From assembly GCA_021083345.1 (NCBI GenBank), contig JAJGRE010000002.1, positions 1,097,349 to 1,161,348 on the forward strand: DNA of 64,000 bases, in the 5' to 3' direction. Below the pieces are notes generated by a model. It did not search any database. It worked only from the letters and a program-made list of their open reading frames with translations, and was not told the DNA's origin. This document shows positions 16,521-25,766 of the stretch, in pieces. A program made the translations under genes and the position numbers. Source of the stretch: Calditrichales bacterium MX18-03. Its GTDB lineage: Bacteria > Bacillota > Clostridia > Lutisporales > Lutisporaceae. Position 1 is the stretch's first letter, and the number at the start of each line of letters is the position of its first letter.

Positions 16521-16560
16521 AACTGCCAAAGCCGGCTAAAGCTTTGGCAGTTGAATTTTA
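16521..16560 (+). terminator. Terminator of the transporter/URO-D operon
   Basis: Perfect 12-base-pair stem (16521-16532 with 16541-16552) followed by GAATTTTA. It lies between convergent genes and starts 8 bp past the stop of the second URO-D gene. Confidence 0.75.
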
Positions 16561-16577
16561 TACCAAGGCTATTCCCT

Positions 16578-17804
16578 TCACTCCTCCAGCAGCCGCTTTT
16601 CTCCTTCCAGCGCTTGGATGGGCTTGATATTCTGGCTTACTTCCACTGTACCCAGGTAATTTCCATCCTTATCACGGACGGCAAAGTACCTTATGTAAAC
16701 AAACATCCCCTGCATCTGAATCCAGAAGTCGGCATGGTCCCGTTTGCCGGAAACAAAATCCTCCACGATCTTTTCCACAATGTGCACACTTGTCGGTGGA
16801 TGGCAGTGGGTGACTTTCCGCCCGATGATGGTCTTGGGTCTGGCAAAAATCCGCTCCTTACCTGCTGAGAAGTATTTGACAGTACCGTCTTTATCCACAA
16901 AGGTAATATCGATGGGCAGGGTATTGAAGATGCCGTTGATCTCTTCCAGTGTCAGTATTCCGGTCTCAAATTTCAGATAACCTGCGGGAGAGACAGCTGC
17001 CGCCTGCTCCTTTTCCGTCTTTCCAACCGCTTGTTTTGGCTGCCATTGGTTTCCGGGATCTACAAGGCAGAAGCCGATCTCGTCGCTGTGGGCCATGATC
17101 TCTCCCCATTCGTCCTCCGTCAGGGTCTCCAGACACATGGGGAACAGGATGTTTTCTTCCTTATAGATCATCTCTTTGACTATTGTGACGGTCTCATTGA
17201 CTGCAGCAATCAGCGCATCGGCCTTCCCTGCATCCAGAGCCGCTTCCTTGCCGAGGCCGATTGCTTCCTTCAGCTTCTTTCTGACATCATCATCCTTTCC
17301 CCACATCACCGTAGGCGGTGCCGTGATGCCGTACTTTTCAAGGTAGGGGAACAACAGGTTCTCTTTCCTGCTGTAATGCTTATCCAGATCCATCAGCAGG
17401 TTGAGCCCCTCTCTGAGTCTGGACAGCGCATCAGCATCCTTGCTGCTCTGATAGGCTTCCCAAGCCTGTATGATCTGTTGCTCCATATGCTGTTCCAGAG
17501 CACGGTTTTCCAGACGGAAGGTATGGACAGGATGACCCGGTACCGTCTCATCCTGTACCATCTCGTCCAGGGAGTCCTTGAACATGGCGGCATGAACATC
17601 GCACAGCCGCTTGATTTCTTCCGCCGGCATCCCTTCATTGATGAGACTTTGCTCCATTTCGGCAATTTCGGTAGGGGATACGTCCTTGACGACTTCTACG
17701 AAGCGGTTTTTGACGTCCTGAGGATCAGCTCCGTTATGCAGTTCTTGAATCAGTTCTTTCAGAACCTTCTGCCGGTATTCTCTATTGTTGATGATTTCAC
17801 TCAT
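16578..17804 (-). CDS. DUF438 / hemerythrin-like / PAS domain protein
   Basis: A 408-aa cytosolic protein with three domains: an N-terminal DUF438 helical domain (about 1-75), a hemerythrin-like four-helix region (about 80-235) carrying the expected His/Glu pattern (HPVHTFRLENRALEQH, HYSRKENLLFP, EENILFP), and a C-terminal PAS domain (about 285-400). Hemerythrin domains bind a di-iron centre and sense O2 or NO, and the PAS may bind haem or flavin. The start is ATG 17804, with AAGGAGG 8 bases upstream, and not the upstream ATG at 17828. No output domain is present, so it probably works in redox or oxygen sensing through a partner (inference). Confidence 0.88.
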   Translation of the reverse strand: MSEIINNREYRQKVLKELIQELHNGADPQDVKNRFVEVVKDVSPTEIAEMEQSLINEGMPAEEIKRLCDVHAAMFKDSLDEMVQDETVPGHPVHTFRLENRALEQHMEQQIIQAWEAYQSSKDADALSRLREGLNLLMDLDKHYSRKENLLFPYLEKYGITAPPTVMWGKDDDVRKKLKEAIGLGKEAALDAGKADALIAAVNETVTIVKEMIYKEENILFPMCLETLTEDEWGEIMAHSDEIGFCLVDPGNQWQPKQAVGKTEKEQAAAVSPAGYLKFETGILTLEEINGIFNTLPIDITFVDKDGTVKYFSAGKERIFARPKTIIGRKVTHCHPPTSVHIVEKIVEDFVSGKRDHADFWIQMQGMFVYIRYFAVRDKDGNYLGTVEVSQNIKPIQALEGEKRLLEE

Positions 17805-17885
17805 TTCATCCGCCTCCTTTTTTATCACTATCTCCCTATTATTCCATGCTTCAATGATTTTAACCGTTAGCAGAGCCCCCTAGCC

Positions 17886-18626
17886 CTACTTCATCTCAAA
17901 GCTGCAGGTGACAACCGCAGTTATCTCTTTCTCCAGCGTGCTGGTATCGTTGATGCCGTAGTCCGCCACCTCGGTGGAGTAAAGGGGCGTTATCTGGAAA
18001 ACACCCATTTTTGCAGATCTTAAGGCACCGATGCTGCTGCCTGTATTCTCGGCAATCTGCTCAGCACGGTTTTTTGCATCCTTGGTGGCTTCGGCCAGCA
18101 TGCTGACCTTCAGGTCTGCAATCTTGGTGTAAAAATACTGAGGCTGAAAGGACTGGAATTCCACGTCTTCATTGATCAACTCTGTTGCTTCCCTGGAAAT
18201 TTTGGCCACCTTTTCCACATCGGCGGAGCTGACTTCCACCCGCTGGTCCAGCCTATAGCCCAGAACTTTGTTGGTATACTGTCCGTTATAGTTGACCTCA
18301 TAGATCGTATTGGTATAGATGGATGAAAAAACCAGATCCTTCTCTTCAAGTCCTTTGGCTATCAGGTATCTTTTCACCTTCTCATGGCTTTCCTTCAAGC
18401 GGGTGTAAGCTTCCGACATCTCCGGAGACTGGCTGGAGAAGTTTCCCTGCCAGGTTATAAGATCGGACTTGATCTGCTGCTTGGCAGAGCCCGTTACGGT
18501 AATGGACCTGTTCCCCTTGATTTCGACAAGGCCATTGGTTACGATCAGGGTTGAGGCCACAAGCCCCAGCGCCAATATCAGAGCCACCGCCACCATTGCA
18601 AGGTTTTTGCTTTGCTCTTGATTCAT
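17886..18626 (-). CDS. SIMPL (DUF541) domain protein, exported
   Basis: A 246-aa protein with an N-terminal signal anchor (LAMVAVALILALGLVASTLIV) and a SIMPL/BP26-type domain, recognised from the start GNRSITVTGSAKQQIKSDLITWQGNF and the central RAEQIAENTGSSIGALRSAK segment. Members are extracytoplasmic oligomeric proteins without a firm general function. It stands between sbcC and the DUF438 gene and is probably its own unit. Confidence 0.85.
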   Translation of the reverse strand: MNQEQSKNLAMVAVALILALGLVASTLIVTNGLVEIKGNRSITVTGSAKQQIKSDLITWQGNFSSQSPEMSEAYTRLKESHEKVKRYLIAKGLEEKDLVFSSIYTNTIYEVNYNGQYTNKVLGYRLDQRVEVSSADVEKVAKISREATELINEDVEFQSFQPQYFYTKIADLKVSMLAEATKDAKNRAEQIAENTGSSIGALRSAKMGVFQITPLYSTEVADYGINDTSTLEKEITAVVTCSFEMK

Positions 18627-18733
18627 TCCTTAACCCCCTTAATTTTTGTCTATTCTACAATATTCTGCATTTCCCGGGAAATAATCCGCTGTACGCCGGC
18701 TTTCTCCCTTTTTTTGCACAATTCTCCCAGGAT

Positions 18734-21700
18734 TTACGCTTTTTCTATCCGGACGCTGCTGCCGCTGTTTTCCACCGGCGGTACGCCGACGATCAACCGC
18801 CGGGCCATCCTGTTTTTTAGTTCCGGTACATGGCTGATCAAGCCTATCACCCTTCTCATGGTACTGAGCCGTTCCAAAGCATCCACTACCGCATCCAGCA
18901 AATTGCTGTCCAGTGTGCCGAAGCCTTCATCCAGGAAGAAAAACTCCAAGGGGCTCTGTCCTTTGAGCTGTATCTGTGAGGATAGAGCCAGTGCCAGGGA
19001 TAAGGAGGTCAGGAAGGTCTCTCCCCCAGACAGGGTCGTTACCAGCCTGTGTACGCCGCCATTGGCATTGTCCCGGACCACAAAACCGTTTTCGGTATCC
19101 AGCTCCAGCGCGTACCGGTGCTTGGTCAGCGTCCCCAGCGTATCCGATGCTTCCTTGGCAATATACCGGAGACGCTCCTCGGAGATAAAATCGATAAAGC
19201 TGTTGCCCTTTAGGAGCTTCTGGATCTGAAGCAGCAGCTGCTCCTTGTGCTGGTAACGCTTCAGCTCCTTATCCAGACTCTTCCAGGTTTCATATTTCGA
19301 CTTCAACGTACTGTAATTGTTCTTGGCGCTTTCAAAACGGGCTATGCTGCAATCACGCGCTTCAGTGCTGCAGACAAATGTTGTGCTGATGTCCTCCCAC
19401 TGCTCAGGGGTTATCCGTCTGTCTCCAAGCTTGAGCTCCAGAACGGACTTCTGCGCTTCCAGCTTCCTTTTTCCATTTTCATAGGCTTCAATGGATGACC
19501 GCAGCATTTCCGTCGCTTCAGCGTCAAGCAGCGCTTTCCCGGCCTCCTCAGCTGTGCTGAAGCCTCTGTCGCTCAGTGCTTTCTCCAGCAGGTCGGTTTC
19601 CGATGCCAGACTCTTCCGGTAGATATCCCGCTGCCCCTCCAATACGCTGTGCCGGACTACAGCTGCATCATACAGCGCTTTTGCTTTCTCAAGCACCTGA
19701 AGTGCATCCTGTTCCTGCCGCGTCAGCTCCTTTACAGCCTTCTCCGCAGCATCCAGTTCCGCATCCAGCTCTTTTCCCTGCAACAGCGCTTCCAGCTTGC
19801 TTTTCAGGCCGTCCTGCTGCTCCCTGAGGCTGCGCCCTTCAGCATCCACATCAGCCAGCTCCCTGGCCAGCGCCTGCTCGTCTGAGGTCAACTTTTCCAG
19901 TGCCTGCCGATGCGCTGCGGCTTTCCCCTCCAGCGAAGCCAGCAAGCGCTGCAGCTCTTCATATTGCTGGTCATTTTCCCTTAGCCTGTCAATTTCAGAA
20001 CGGACATCCCGGATTCCAAGGCTTATAGTAAAACCACGGTAAACCTCAAGTTTTTCCTGATAATCCGCCTCTGCTGCCTGCAGCGCCTTTTCCGACTGCT
20101 GCAGATAGTGCCTGCCGGCTTCCAGCGCCGAGTGCCTGGCACTTATCTCAACCTGCTGCGCTGTCCAGCCGCCTTCCAGCTGCTTCAAGGCATCATCCAA
20201 CGCCTCCTGCTTCCGCTCCCATGCCTCATTCTCCTTCAGCTTTTCCTGGATCAGCGACCTGACTGCCGCCAGCGCTTCTTCTCCCTGCTGCATTGTCAGC
20301 ATGCGGTAGTTTTCGGGAAGCTTTTCTCTTTCATCGGCCTGTTCTGCTTTTCTTTTTTTGATATCCTCAGCCAGTCCTTCCAGCTGCCTCGACAGATGAA
20401 GCTGCTGCTCCTGCAGCCTTATGGCTTCACCCTCACCGGCCCTGTTTTCCTGCTCCAGCTGCTGAAGCCGGCTTTGAAGCAAATCCAGGCTTTCGTCCAG
20501 CTGCGCTGCGTCGTGTCCGCCCTCGCCGGCTGCAGGAGCAGGATGACTGGCAGAACCGCACACCGGACAAGGTATCCCTTCAGTCAGTTCTTGCGCCAAC
20601 AGATATGCTGCATGCTTGCTGTAGCACTTCTTCTCTTCCCCGATCCGGGCTTGAAGCGACTCCATCTCTCTATACTGCTGGCTGCGGGAAAGCTGTACCT
20701 CTTCCAGCCTGCTCACGACCTGCTGCCGCACAGTCTTTAGTTCTTCCTCATTTTGAAGGAGCCGCTCAATCTCTTTTTCCTGGACTTTGAGTGTATCTAG
20801 AATAGATTTTATGTAATAAAAGCGCGTTTCCTCTGCCGATAGCTGTGCGGGGTCGGCGGGCTTTCCCGCCTGGTGCTTTCTTTTCTCTTCCTTTGCCCCG
20901 TTCAGCTGCCGGAGCAGTAATTGCCCCTTATGTTCACACTGCTCCACTTCCTGTACTAAGGCCGTTGTTTTATCCTTTTGTTCCTGCCGCTGGCCTTCGC
21001 AGGCTGATTTATTCTTTTCGGCATGCCTCAGGGCTTCTTCGTGCTCGATTCCTTGCTGAAGCCTGCTCCGATATCCGGGATCTGTCTTCATGCTGTCCAT
21101 GCGGCTCCTGCAGCTTTGAATCTCCGAGTCCACCCTTTCGGCTTCTCCCTTTTCTGCAGCAGCATTGATTTTCTTTTCATCTATGCCCTTTTTCAGCCGC
21201 ATGTAGGTTTGCCGCAGCGCTTCAAGCTTTTTCCCGATATCCTCCGCTTCACGCCTGGTACTCCGGGCATCCTGCAGCCGGGCCCTATAGGCCAGCAGGC
21301 TGGGAACCCGTTCCTTTGACAGGCTGCTCTTTGCGGTATGGTCTGCCTGAGCCAGGTCAAGATCCGTTCTGAACCGCTCCTTGGCATCACAGAGCTCTAT
21401 AAGCTCCGCTTCTGCAGCCTTTAGGCGCTCCTCCGCTTTCCCATAACCTTCAATACGCTCTGCCAGTCCTTCTGCCTGCAATGCCCGCTCATAGGTGCGC
21501 TTCCATTGATCATATTCCTCCGCCTTTAAGAGGTGTCGGCTCTCCACTTCCTTTATAACTGCCAGTTCGCCCTGTATATCCCATATTTCCTTGGCTTTCC
21601 GGTAGGTTTTTTCAGTATCCCGCAGGCTGATGTCGACTTTTTGGCGAAAGTCCCGGGCCGCTTCCAGCTCTTCTCCCGCTTCTTTCAATACCGTTTCCGA

Positions 21701-22342
21701 GGCATCCCCCAGAACCGCCATGGCACCTTGTATCCCCGCCAGCCTGCGCCTTTCCCCGGCCAGCTTTCTGGCTACCTTTTCCGTTAGGCCCCTGCCATAG
21801 TCCTCCAGATAAAAAATGCGCTCCAGCATCTTGGTTTTCTCCGCTTTGGGGGAAAGCAGGAATTCCTGAAACTTATTCTGCGGCAGCACCACCGACCGGG
21901 TAAAGTCGTCGAAGCTCAAGCCCAGCAGCCCTATAACGGCATCGTTTACCTCTCCCTGCTTGTCTGCCAGTACAACGCCGCCTTCTGCATTCAGCTCCAG
22001 CAGCCTTGACAGCTTGGCCTCCACGCCGTTTTCCGAGTCCTTCTTCCGCCTGTATACCCGTTCCACTCTATAAGTCTTCCTGGCCTGCCCCTTAGCCAGG
22101 TCAAAGGTAAAAGCGACACGCATGGCCTGCAGATCGGTATTGATAATCCCCTGGGTGCCGCGGTTGGCTCTTTGGACGTTTCCGTAGAGCGCCAGGGTTA
22201 TGGCATCCAGTATGGTGGACTTGCCGCTGCCGGTGGGGCCGAATATGCCGAAAAGCCCTGTTTCGGACAGCTTGTCAAAATCGATGGACTGCAGCGCCTT
22301 AAAACTCTGAAGCCCTTCAATATCAAGATACCTGGGTCTCAA
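18734..22342 (-). CDS. sbcC: Exonuclease SbcCD, ATPase subunit SbcC
   Basis: SMC-like ATPase (Rad50 type) that works with SbcD to cut DNA hairpins and trim protein-blocked ends; 1202 aa. Walker A GPTGSGKST lies near the N-terminus, and a long Glu/Gln/Lys-rich coiled coil is broken in the middle by the zinc hook CPVCG (near residue 600). The ABC signature TTLSGGETFLTSLSLALAL and Walker B LEFFFLDEGFGTLD lie near the C-terminus. The start is taken as TTG 22342 (MRPRYLDIEG, as in other SbcC proteins), because GGAGG at 22355-22351 is 8 bases away; ATG 22348 is only 2 bases from it. It overlaps the 3' end of sbcD by 20 bases. Confidence 0.95.
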   Translation of the reverse strand: MRPRYLDIEGLQSFKALQSIDFDKLSETGLFGIFGPTGSGKSTILDAITLALYGNVQRANRGTQGIINTDLQAMRVAFTFDLAKGQARKTYRVERVYRRKKDSENGVEAKLSRLLELNAEGGVVLADKQGEVNDAVIGLLGLSFDDFTRSVVLPQNKFQEFLLSPKAEKTKMLERIFYLEDYGRGLTEKVARKLAGERRRLAGIQGAMAVLGDASETVLKEAGEELEAARDFRQKVDISLRDTEKTYRKAKEIWDIQGELAVIKEVESRHLLKAEEYDQWKRTYERALQAEGLAERIEGYGKAEERLKAAEAELIELCDAKERFRTDLDLAQADHTAKSSLSKERVPSLLAYRARLQDARSTRREAEDIGKKLEALRQTYMRLKKGIDEKKINAAAEKGEAERVDSEIQSCRSRMDSMKTDPGYRSRLQQGIEHEEALRHAEKNKSACEGQRQEQKDKTTALVQEVEQCEHKGQLLLRQLNGAKEEKRKHQAGKPADPAQLSAEETRFYYIKSILDTLKVQEKEIERLLQNEEELKTVRQQVVSRLEEVQLSRSQQYREMESLQARIGEEKKCYSKHAAYLLAQELTEGIPCPVCGSASHPAPAAGEGGHDAAQLDESLDLLQSRLQQLEQENRAGEGEAIRLQEQQLHLSRQLEGLAEDIKKRKAEQADEREKLPENYRMLTMQQGEEALAAVRSLIQEKLKENEAWERKQEALDDALKQLEGGWTAQQVEISARHSALEAGRHYLQQSEKALQAAEADYQEKLEVYRGFTISLGIRDVRSEIDRLRENDQQYEELQRLLASLEGKAAAHRQALEKLTSDEQALARELADVDAEGRSLREQQDGLKSKLEALLQGKELDAELDAAEKAVKELTRQEQDALQVLEKAKALYDAAVVRHSVLEGQRDIYRKSLASETDLLEKALSDRGFSTAEEAGKALLDAEATEMLRSSIEAYENGKRKLEAQKSVLELKLGDRRITPEQWEDISTTFVCSTEARDCSIARFESAKNNYSTLKSKYETWKSLDKELKRYQHKEQLLLQIQKLLKGNSFIDFISEERLRYIAKEASDTLGTLTKHRYALELDTENGFVVRDNANGGVHRLVTTLSGGETFLTSLSLALALSSQIQLKGQSPLEFFFLDEGFGTLDSNLLDAVVDALERLSTMRRVIGLISHVPELKNRMARRLIVGVPPVENSGSSVRIEKA

Positions 22343-23603
22343 TTCCATCACCTCCGGACAGCGTATCCAGAAGCCCCATATCCAGAGCTTCTTCCGCTTC
22401 TTCATTCAGGACATCCAGAAAAGCTTCCAGGAGTTCATCTGCTGCTTCCATGCCCATCCTATACTTATAGAAATCCTTGAACAGTGTTTCCACCGTCTTT
22501 CCTTCCCTGCCTTCATAAGTCAAGGCGGTCTCATCTTCCTGCCGTAGCCTTGGACGTATGTTGATGATCCCGGGATGCAGCTCACGCAGCTGCTTCTGGT
22601 CCTCTGCCGTCAAAACCCGGTCGGTATGGATCTCAAGATCCACCCAGGCATTGCTGTCCCTTCCTTCACGGCACCAGCCCAAGGCCTCTTCGGTCCCGTT
22701 CTGCGCCACCCACTGCTTCAGGGGCTTTCCTGAGTTGAGGTAAATCTCCTTAACCGCTGCATCATTACCCGGTTCGGCATCAACAACAAATACCAGCTTA
22801 CTGTAATCTGTTTCGGAAAAGCTGTAGGCCAGAGGGGAACCGGAGTAATACGCAGGTGCAGGTGCGCTCTTGACACGCTGCGGCCGGTGCAGGTGCCCCA
22901 GGGCGATATAATGGGCATTGCCAGGCAGAGCAGCGGGGTCTACTATCAGCGCACCGCCCAACTGCCTTTCGGAATCGGAGGTTCTCCCATCCCGAAGGTA
23001 TAGGTGGCTGACGATCAGGTTGACGCTGTCCTGTCTGAAGTGCCGGCTCAAGCTGCAGAGAAGGCTGCCGATCCTGTCGGAATAGGCTTGCTGGAGGGCG
23101 GCTTCATCGGCATCCGCCGAGAGCAGCTCCTCAAGCCTGGATTCCGAAGGGTAAGGCAGCGTGATGACCACGGCTGGGTGGGGGCAGCCGGCAACCTGCA
23201 GCTCCAGCCACCCATTCCCCGAATCAACGATTCGGGTCCCCACTTCCGCAGTGGGATAAAGACCGGCATCGCTGCCCGGATAGCCAAGCAAGATGATGCC
23301 GTTCTTGTAGGCCAGAGGGCTGGCCGCGCACAGCCGGTCCGGGCTGTCGTGGTTGCCTGCGATGACCACTACTGCTCTCTGCCCCTTTCTGCTGAGGCGG
23401 TCTACGGCGTCATAGAACAGCTCCTCCGCGGCAGAGGAAGGGGTGTAGGTATCGAAAACGTCTCCGGCAATCAATACCAGGTCGATTTTTTCCCTGTCTG
23501 CTATTTGACACACTTCATCGATAAATGCCTTTTGCTCATTGATCCGGCTGATATTTTCAAGGGTCTTGCCAAGATGCCAGTCCGATGTATGCAATATTCT
23601 CAT
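22323..23603 (-). CDS. sbcD: Exonuclease SbcCD, nuclease subunit SbcD
   Basis: Mn-dependent nuclease subunit (Mre11 type), 426 aa. The N-terminus MRILHTSDWHLGKTLE holds phosphoesterase motif I, followed by LVLIAGDVFDTYTPS (motif II), VVIAGNHDS (motif III) and YIALGHLHRPQ near the middle. The start ATG 23603 has GGGAGG upstream; the frame is open further 5' but without family similarity. It is translated just ahead of sbcC, with overlapping ends. Confidence 0.96.
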   Translation of the reverse strand: MRILHTSDWHLGKTLENISRINEQKAFIDEVCQIADREKIDLVLIAGDVFDTYTPSSAAEELFYDAVDRLSRKGQRAVVVIAGNHDSPDRLCAASPLAYKNGIILLGYPGSDAGLYPTAEVGTRIVDSGNGWLELQVAGCPHPAVVITLPYPSESRLEELLSADADEAALQQAYSDRIGSLLCSLSRHFRQDSVNLIVSHLYLRDGRTSDSERQLGGALIVDPAALPGNAHYIALGHLHRPQRVKSAPAPAYYSGSPLAYSFSETDYSKLVFVVDAEPGNDAAVKEIYLNSGKPLKQWVAQNGTEEALGWCREGRDSNAWVDLEIHTDRVLTAEDQKQLRELHPGIINIRPRLRQEDETALTYEGREGKTVETLFKDFYKYRMGMEAADELLEAFLDVLNEEAEEALDMGLLDTLSGGDGIETQVS

Positions 23604-23709
23604 CCTGCGTTCCTCCCTGTCCTTCTTAAGCGCAATGCCATACTTTACATAATTGTGTAGTATCTTCATTGTATCGGATTTGCTGCCGGATTTCAATTTG
23701 CCTTTATTC

Positions 23710-24348
23710 CTATTTTTTACATTCCATGCGGTTGCGCCATTCCTTATTGGCTGCGAAATTGTATATAAAGGCAGGCATTCCAGGGCTGACAAAAACATTA
23801 TCCTGCGGGTGCCGCGACGGGTTCTCCAGTTCATTGCACAATGCAGAAAGCGCCTTTATGACAGGCTGCTTCATCCAAAGGTACAGAAGGTTGTCCTGCT
23901 TCTTCATGAATTCTCCTGCGCCTATGCCTAATCCGTACTGCCAATTCAAGCCCGCTCTGCGGCAGAAATGTGCCAGGATTTTCAGGGCATGCCGATTATT
24001 TCTACTCTCGATAAAGCCGCTGTTGACAATGGCATATACTTGCGGCAGGCTATCTCTTTTTCTATTTTCATTGTCTGTTAACAGATAGGCTTCCAGCTTT
24101 CCCAAAAAATCCAGCATGATCCCCGGCGGACTGTCCTGATAGAGTGGAAAAGCAAATACAATGCGATCCATCATCGCTATGCTTTCAAATGCGCTTTGGT
24201 ACTCACCGGATTTTAAAAGGTCGGAAATATAAATAATAACGGCTTCGGTTTTTTTATCGTTCAGAAAAGCCACTGTTCTTTCAATCAAATAGCTCGAACC
24301 GCTGTTTTTCCCTCGCGGGCTTCCATTGACAAAGCATATTTTACTCAT
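23710..24348 (-). CDS. Flavodoxin-like NAD(P)H-dependent oxidoreductase
   Basis: A 212-aa protein of flavodoxin fold. The N-terminal MSKICFVNGSPRGKNSGSSY loop binds the FMN phosphate, and VFAFPLYQDSPPGIMLDFLG is the typical second FMN loop. Its start codon lies a single base after the stop of the upstream flavoprotein gene, so the two are one operon and may act together. Substrate and electron donor are unknown. The C-terminal part (about 140-212) is less typical. Confidence 0.8.
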   Translation of the reverse strand: MSKICFVNGSPRGKNSGSSYLIERTVAFLNDKKTEAVIIYISDLLKSGEYQSAFESIAMMDRIVFAFPLYQDSPPGIMLDFLGKLEAYLLTDNENRKRDSLPQVYAIVNSGFIESRNNRHALKILAHFCRRAGLNWQYGLGIGAGEFMKKQDNLLYLWMKQPVIKALSALCNELENPSRHPQDNVFVSPGMPAFIYNFAANKEWRNRMECKK

Positions 24349-24349
24349 T

Positions 24350-24925
24350 CTATACAGTCACCTCCTCCATTCCCATTAACTTCAGTACCTGACCGGTGAT
24401 GTTGATAATCTCATCCTTTCCCCTGCATAGGTATACCTTTGCGCTTTCCTTCTGGAAGTTAACGGCATTGGCTTTTGCCAAAGCTGCGAAGGTCTGCGCT
24501 TCAGCTTCTGATGTATCGCCGCCATATCCCACAACCACCAGTTGGGGGTATTGGTCATACCTGGCCTTATGGCGTGTTCTGTTCCGATATCTGATCAAGA
24601 AAGGAAGGTTGTTGGGTGTGATCCTGTCCAGTACATGCTTTATGACAGTACTGTAGCATCCGAATTTCACAGGTGAAAGCACAATTGCAAACTCATTTTC
24701 CGTATAGCAATCACTGATCTGCTTTCCAACATCCCCGATTATGCATTTTCCGTTTGTTTTTATCCAGCAGCTGAAGCACCCAAGGCAGTTTCGGATATCT
24801 CCACTTCTGATGCCGAAATGCCGGGCTTCGACCTTGCTTCTCCCGATCAGGTCGAGCAGTCCCTCTTTCAAGCTTTTACCAAGCTCACTTTCATCAGATT
24901 CGTCTGTTAGAAGCAATACCTGCAT
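24350..24925 (-). CDS. Flavoprotein with Cys cluster (NADPH-dependent FMN reductase family)
   Basis: A 191-aa flavodoxin-fold protein. After the N-terminal strand (MQVLLLTDESDESELGKSL) comes the Cys-rich CLGCFSCWIKTNGKC (about residues 46-60), the pattern seen in iron-sulfur flavoproteins and multimeric flavodoxin-like reductases. The FMN loop SPVKFGCYSTVIKHVLDRI follows. The start is ATG 24925, preceded by GGGAGGG; the upstream frame is open but not conserved. It is the first gene of a two-gene flavoprotein operon. Confidence 0.8.
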   Translation of the reverse strand: MQVLLLTDESDESELGKSLKEGLLDLIGRSKVEARHFGIRSGDIRNCLGCFSCWIKTNGKCIIGDVGKQISDCYTENEFAIVLSPVKFGCYSTVIKHVLDRITPNNLPFLIRYRNRTRHKARYDQYPQLVVVGYGGDTSEAEAQTFAALAKANAVNFQKESAKVYLCRGKDEIINITGQVLKLMGMEEVTV

Positions 24926-25029
24926 TTTTTTCCCTCCCGATTTCCATGCTTTTACAATACGCTTTAACCCCATTATATAGCTAAGTTTTCATCCGGTATA
25001 TAACCAAACCCTACTTATATAAATAGCCC

Positions 25030-25060
25030 AAAAACAAAAACTCACCCTAATGGGTGAGTT
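25030..25060 (-). terminator. Terminator after signal peptidase gene
   Basis: Perfect stem AACTCACCC/GGGTGAGTT with four-base loop (25039-25060), followed on the minus strand by TTTGTTTTT. It starts 32 bp after the lepB stop. Confidence 0.85.
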
Positions 25061-25091
25061 CACGAGCCTGTGGACTCCATTCAATCGATGC

Positions 25092-25625
25092 TTATTCCAA
25101 TGTCCCAAAGGTCTTCAAAGGCCATACGCGGAAAACAGCCTTTCCATCCAGGTAATTCCTGTCGATAAAGCCTACCGACTCAAAGCGGCTGTCCCTGCTG
25201 TTGGGCCGGTTGTCTCCCATGACCATGTATTGTCCCGACGGTATCGTGGTCTTGCTGAAACCAAAGTCCGGTGTCGGAGCAGTGGTATAATCCGGGTCCA
25301 ACACTTTTCCGTTTATGTACACCTTGTTATTCTTGATCTCGACAGTCTCTCCCGGAAGCCCTATGACCCGCTTGATCAGGTTCAGGTGCTCCAGCTTATC
25401 CTGCTTGTTGTTGATGACAACGATATCGCCCCGCTGGGGACTTCCGACCAGATAGTTGAGCCTGGATATGATCAGGATCTGTCCCTGGTGCAGCGTCGGT
25501 TCCATCGAAACGCTCATGGCGTACGCCGTCCTGAAAACAAAAGTCCTTAATATCAAAGCCAGCACCACAGCCAGCAAAATCGTCTTAACCCATGATATGA
25601 TTTCTTTTTGTGTTTCCTGTTTCAT
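25092..25625 (-). CDS. lepB: Signal peptidase I
   Basis: Membrane serine peptidase that removes signal peptides from exported proteins; 177 aa, the short Gram-positive SipS type. One N-terminal membrane anchor (WVKTILLAVVLALILRTFVF) is followed by the nucleophile Ser in MSVSMEPTLHQGQ and the general-base Lys in LIKRVIGLPGE, then GDNRPNSRDSR. The start is taken at ATG 25625 to match the family; GGAGG lies 12 bases away, slightly long, and an in-frame ATG at 25667 is an alternative. Confidence 0.93.
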   Translation of the reverse strand: MKQETQKEIISWVKTILLAVVLALILRTFVFRTAYAMSVSMEPTLHQGQILIISRLNYLVGSPQRGDIVVINNKQDKLEHLNLIKRVIGLPGETVEIKNNKVYINGKVLDPDYTTAPTPDFGFSKTTIPSGQYMVMGDNRPNSRDSRFESVGFIDRNYLDGKAVFRVWPLKTFGTLE

Positions 25626-25656
25626 TTCTTCAGCATACCTCCAACCCTCATTATTC

Positions 25657-25717
25657 AAAAGGGACATTCCTTAACGTAACAGGAATACCTCCTGCCAGAG
25701 GAAGGTGTGTCCCTTTA
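25657..25717 (-). terminator. Terminator downstream of sigI-rsgI
   Basis: Outer stem AAAGGGACA/TGTCCCTTT (25708-25716 with 25658-25666) encloses smaller internal dyads and is followed by TTTTG on the minus strand. It lies 50 bp past the rsgI stop and just ahead of lepB. It may also fold in the lepB leader. Confidence 0.5.
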
Positions 25718-25766
25718 CATTATACTATTTATCGGGTTCGGTGGCAATTGAATCTGTATATGGGCA

